Below are positions 61,309 through 64,000 of a stretch of DNA of 64,000 nt, piece by piece. Where the stretch lies: the NCBI RefSeq assembly GCF_031846445.1, contig NZ_JAVRHR010000001.1:124001-188000 (forward strand). The letters run 5' to 3'. Each line of letters opens with the position of its first letter. Position 1 is the first letter of the stretch. A program made the translations under genes and the position numbers. Below the pieces are notes generated by a model that was not told where the DNA came from, did not search any database, and worked only from the letters and a program-made list of their open reading frames with translations. The DNA comes from Croceitalea rosinachiae (GTDB taxonomy: Bacteria > Bacteroidota > Bacteroidia > Flavobacteriales > Flavobacteriaceae).

Positions 61309-62775
61309 ATGCGGCAATTAAATCAACAAAACTTAGCTGCAATAGATACGCAGATTTCAAAGCCATCTTTTGACAGAAGCGAACTAAAAACAGGCATCGT
61401 TCATATTGGTGTTGGTGGTTTTCATAGAGCCCATCAGGCCTATTATTTGCAAAAATTAACAGAAACAAGCAACTCAGATGATTGGGGTATTTGTGGTATT
61501 GGTTTACGGGAAGAAGACCGTAATATCAGTGCTATCTTAAAAAAGCAAGACCATCTGTATTCATTATTGGTAAAACACCCAAACGGAACTGTTGAATCTC
61601 ATATCATAGGTGCTATTGTCGATTACAAATTCGCTATTGAAGACGTTCAATCCGTTATTGATGAATTGGCGCATAAAGACACTAAAATTGTGTCATTAAC
61701 TATTACCGAAGGAGGCTATAATTTCAATCCTTCTACAGGCGAATTTGATTTTAAAAACCCGATTATTCAAGAAGAATTACGACGCCCTGAAAAACCAAAA
61801 TCGGTTTATGGATATTTAGCGGCAGCTTTAAAAAAGAGGCGAGACAATAAGTTACCAGCTTTTACCATTTTGTCATGCGACAATATCGAACATAATGGAG
61901 ATGTTACTAAAAAAATGTTGCTAGCGTTTACCCAAAAACAAAATCCTGAGTTAGCTAAATGGATTCAAAAAGAAGTAAAATTTCCGAACAGCATGGTAGA
62001 CCGTATAACTCCGGTAACAACTACTGAGGATATTTCCTTTATAGCAGAAAAATATGGTCTAAAAGACGAATGGCCGGTTACCTCTGAGCCTTTTATACAA
62101 TGGGTAGTTGAAGATAAATTTTCTAATGGTCGTCCTAATCTAGAAAAGGTCGGAGTACAGTTCGTACCCGATGTAAAACCCTATGAAAAAATGAAGCTCC
62201 GTTTACTTAACGCCGGGCATTCGGTTTTAGGTATTCTTGGAGCCTTAAACGGGTATAAAACTATTAATGAATGTATTGACGACTCTCTTTTTAACAACTA
62301 TTTAAAGCAATTTATGGACTTAGAAGTTACTCCTGTATTGGATACCGTGAATGGTATTGACTTAGGTGCTTACAAACAGAGCTTACGGGAGCGTTTTGCC
62401 AACCCAAATATTAAGGATAGTGTAAGCCGAATTTGCTCAGAAAGTGCTGCCAAGCTTCCTAAATTTTTAATTCCTACAATTAAGGAGAATCTAGTTAATG
62501 AAGGAAACATAGCACTAGGTACTTTGGTGATTTCTGCTTGGTGTTATTATTCTGACAAACAAACTGACCTGAACGATATGCCTTTGGATGTAATTGATAG
62601 CCAAAAAGTAGTATTAGAGAAGACAGCGCAAAAGGGTCCGCTAACTTTTATTCAGCAAGAGACAATTTTTGGTGATTTGGCTAAAAATGAACGATTCGTA
62701 ACACTATATGAAACTATGGTAAAAGACTTATATCACCATCGTGATGTAAAAAAGCAGATGGGAAACTTGGTTTAG
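61309..62775 (+). CDS. Mannitol dehydrogenase family oxidoreductase
   Basis: A 488-residue polyol-specific long-chain dehydrogenase: nucleotide-binding IVHIGVGGFHRAHQAYYLQKL near the N-terminus, ITEGGYNFNPSTG, LSCDNIEHNGDV, and the catalytic lysine motif KMKLRLLNAGHSVLG. It oxidises a sugar alcohol such as mannitol or a related polyol to a ketose with NAD(P). It is in an operon with the NCS1-like permease, so uptake and oxidation are probably linked. Confidence 0.87.
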   Translation: MRQLNQQNLAAIDTQISKPSFDRSELKTGIVHIGVGGFHRAHQAYYLQKLTETSNSDDWGICGIGLREEDRNISAILKKQDHLYSLLVKHPNGTVESHIIGAIVDYKFAIEDVQSVIDELAHKDTKIVSLTITEGGYNFNPSTGEFDFKNPIIQEELRRPEKPKSVYGYLAAALKKRRDNKLPAFTILSCDNIEHNGDVTKKMLLAFTQKQNPELAKWIQKEVKFPNSMVDRITPVTTTEDISFIAEKYGLKDEWPVTSEPFIQWVVEDKFSNGRPNLEKVGVQFVPDVKPYEKMKLRLLNAGHSVLGILGALNGYKTINECIDDSLFNNYLKQFMDLEVTPVLDTVNGIDLGAYKQSLRERFANPNIKDSVSRICSESAAKLPKFLIPTIKENLVNEGNIALGTLVISAWCYYSDKQTDLNDMPLDVIDSQKVVLEKTAQKGPLTFIQQETIFGDLAKNERFVTLYETMVKDLYHHRDVKKQMGNLV

Positions 62776-63299
62776 TTTTTTTTAGATTTCAATCTTTTTT
62801 CTTTGTAAAACTCTTTATTGGCAACATAGATAGTTTTATGAACTTCACAATAAACCTTAGAGCCTTCTTTATTCTTTAAAAAAGTAGTTTTTACCAATTC
62901 AATTTCATTATTATCAGCAACATCAGCTTTAATTCGACTTAATTCCTCTTCAGTAAATTTAAAATCGGCATACAAATCTTCTTTAGCCGGTCTCTTAAAA
63001 TTTATTTGAGCAGATTTATCCCAAACCACAAAATTCTTATCCAATAGATTCATCAATTGGACCATTGGTATGGGATCTACAGCTGAAAATATACTACCAC
63101 CAAAAATGGAGTTTACATAGTTTCGATTTTTATATGAAATAGGAAGTTTTACTTTAATGAACATTAAATCCTCACTGACCTCAATAATCTTTCCAGTACT
63201 CCTTCGGTACATTGGAGATAGATTAAAACCATGTTTAAACAATTTATGCTTGCTTACAAATTTGGTTCCAATTGCTGTAAGTTTTTGATAAAATGACAT
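62772..63299 (-). CDS. DUF4442 hot-dog-fold protein
   Basis: A 175-residue protein with FNLSPMYRRSTGKIIEVSED, VKLPISYKNRNYVNSIFGGSIFSA, and VVWDKSAQINFKRPAKEDLYADF, the pattern of DUF4442 hot-dog proteins that resemble acyl-CoA thioesterases. Catalysis is not shown. Its stop overlaps that of the convergent polyol dehydrogenase by 4 bases. It is preceded by the hydrolase gene on the same strand, 9 bases away. Confidence 0.7.
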   Translation of the reverse strand: MSFYQKLTAIGTKFVSKHKLFKHGFNLSPMYRRSTGKIIEVSEDLMFIKVKLPISYKNRNYVNSIFGGSIFSAVDPIPMVQLMNLLDKNFVVWDKSAQINFKRPAKEDLYADFKFTEEELSRIKADVADNNEIELVKTTFLKNKEGSKVYCEVHKTIYVANKEFYKEKRLKSKKN

Positions 63300-63308
63300 G
63301 GAATTCTA

Positions 63309-64000
63309 TTATCTCAATATTGAAAATTCTAAACTAGAATCTGTAAATACGGTATGTGTTTGAGTTTTAAAATCTGATTCATCTGCTTTAAAGATATTCT
63401 CCACATAGGTTTGTGGGTTTAAATCAATTAGAGGAAACCAAGTGCTCTGTACTTGAATTTGCAATCGATGTCCCTTTTTAAAAGTGTGGAAGACATCTTG
63501 CAGTTTAATATTTACATCAGTTTTTTTATTTGGTATAAAAGGTTCGGGCTTTGCAAAACTATTTCTAAACCTACCTCGTAACACCTCACTACGCACCATT
63601 AAGTGATAATTACTCATTTTTAAATGGTCTTGCATTTCTTCATTGGTTTCAGCGTCTGAAGGATGTACATCAATTACTTTAACAATCCAATCAGCGGCAT
63701 CACCAGTAGTTGTCACTTTTAGATTTGCCATAATATCACCTGCCAAGGTTAAATCATCTTCTAAAACATCAGTTTCAAAAACCAAAACATCAGAACGTCG
63801 GGCGGCAAAACGTTGGTCATCTGTCATGTACTTTCTAGGTGTAAATACCGATTTTACATCTTCTGAATAAGGTACAGGTTTTTTAACATTGCTTATGAAC
63901 TTAATACCTGTCACACCTTTTTGTTCGGTCGTCAAAGCTTGATTTTCAGATAAGAACATACGTGCTTTTTCAACCTCTTTTGGTGGCCAAGAATCGTATT
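63309..64000 (-). CDS. CocE/NonD family hydrolase, 3' part
   Basis: The frame is open to the window edge; the visible C-terminal about 230 residues begin YDSWPPKEVEKARMFLSENQ. They form the beta jelly-roll of X-Pro dipeptidyl peptidase/CocE enzymes (VFETDVLEDDLTLAGDIMANL, ADWIVKVIDVHPSDAE, LRGRFRNSF, GHRLQIQVQSTWFPLID). The catalytic alpha/beta-hydrolase half lies beyond the window, so it cannot be judged. The substrate is unknown. Confidence 0.8.
   Translation of the reverse strand, partial: YDSWPPKEVEKARMFLSENQALTTEQKGVTGIKFISNVKKPVPYSEDVKSVFTPRKYMTDDQRFAARRSDVLVFETDVLEDDLTLAGDIMANLKVTTTGDAADWIVKVIDVHPSDAETNEEMQDHLKMSNYHLMVRSEVLRGRFRNSFAKPEPFIPNKKTDVNIKLQDVFHTFKKGHRLQIQVQSTWFPLIDLNPQTYVENIFKADESDFKTQTHTVFTDSSLEFSILR

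Overview
The window is a stretch of chromosome from a gliding member of the Flavobacteriaceae (Bacteroidetes), of the Maribacter/Zobellia/Arenibacter/Cellulophaga kind. The evidence is the low G+C content, three gliding-motility genes (gldA, gldB, gldC), promoter-like TAnnTTTG boxes, the chorismate-to-rsgA-to-aroA gene order, and family-typical proteins such as DUF2723, DUF3667 and GIN-domain proteins. No complete mobile element, rRNA, tRNA or CRISPR array was seen.

Layout. 1-5.2 kb: decayed fragments, two small membrane proteins, then an ABC transporter/GntR operon with a clear palindromic operator. 5.2-10.5 kb: gldC-gldB divergent from nadE, a response regulator lacking the phosphoacceptor Asp, and a DnaG primase without zinc ligands. 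10.5-19.5 kb: a minus-strand run holding an ECF sigma/anti-sigma pair with an outer-membrane protein, polyprenyl synthase, rlmN, queA, aroA, a MazG-like hydrolase, dtd and rsgA. 20.9-24.9 kb: an aromatic amino acid operon (pheA, aminotransferase, tyrA, DAHP synthase/chorismate mutase). It is preceded by a Phe/Tyr-rich leader peptide, an intrinsic terminator and a competing antiterminator, which together look like a classical attenuator. 25.2-31.9 kb: gldA, a giant DUF2723 membrane protein, a membrane LuxR regulator, a decayed copy of the gldA 3' end, and a decaying truncated-hemoglobin/Crp neighbourhood.

31.9-39.8 kb is an accessory stretch of mostly single minus-strand genes (serine hydrolase, GIN protein, acyloxyacyl hydrolase, cupin, DUF3667, AraC/SDR, VOC) separated by spacers with imperfect inverted repeats. 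40-59.4 kb is devoted to sulfur and methionine. It contains a SAM-I riboswitch before split metH, an ABM protein and metF; a TolB-like protein; an assimilatory sulfite reduction operon (cysH, HEPN-fused sulfite reductase, cobA, ferredoxin-NADP reductase-like) beside an Rrf2 regulator and repeated CCTAT-N7-ATAGG boxes; and a second SAM-I riboswitch before O-acetylhomoserine sulfhydrylase, a MetX-aspartokinase-homoserine dehydrogenase fusion and a second gamma-family PLP enzyme. 59.6-64 kb: an NCS1-like permease with a polyol dehydrogenase, a DUF4442 protein and the 3' part of a CocE/NonD hydrolase cut by the window end.

How the genes cooperate: sulfide made by the cys operon would be captured on O-acetylhomoserine made by the trifunctional fusion. 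The resulting homocysteine would be methylated by split MetH with methyl-THF from MetF. Both methionine operons would be shut off by SAM, and the cys operon probably by Rrf2. The aromatic operon would be governed by charged tRNA-Phe/Tyr through the leader peptide. All functional statements are from reading motifs and gene context; no database search was run.
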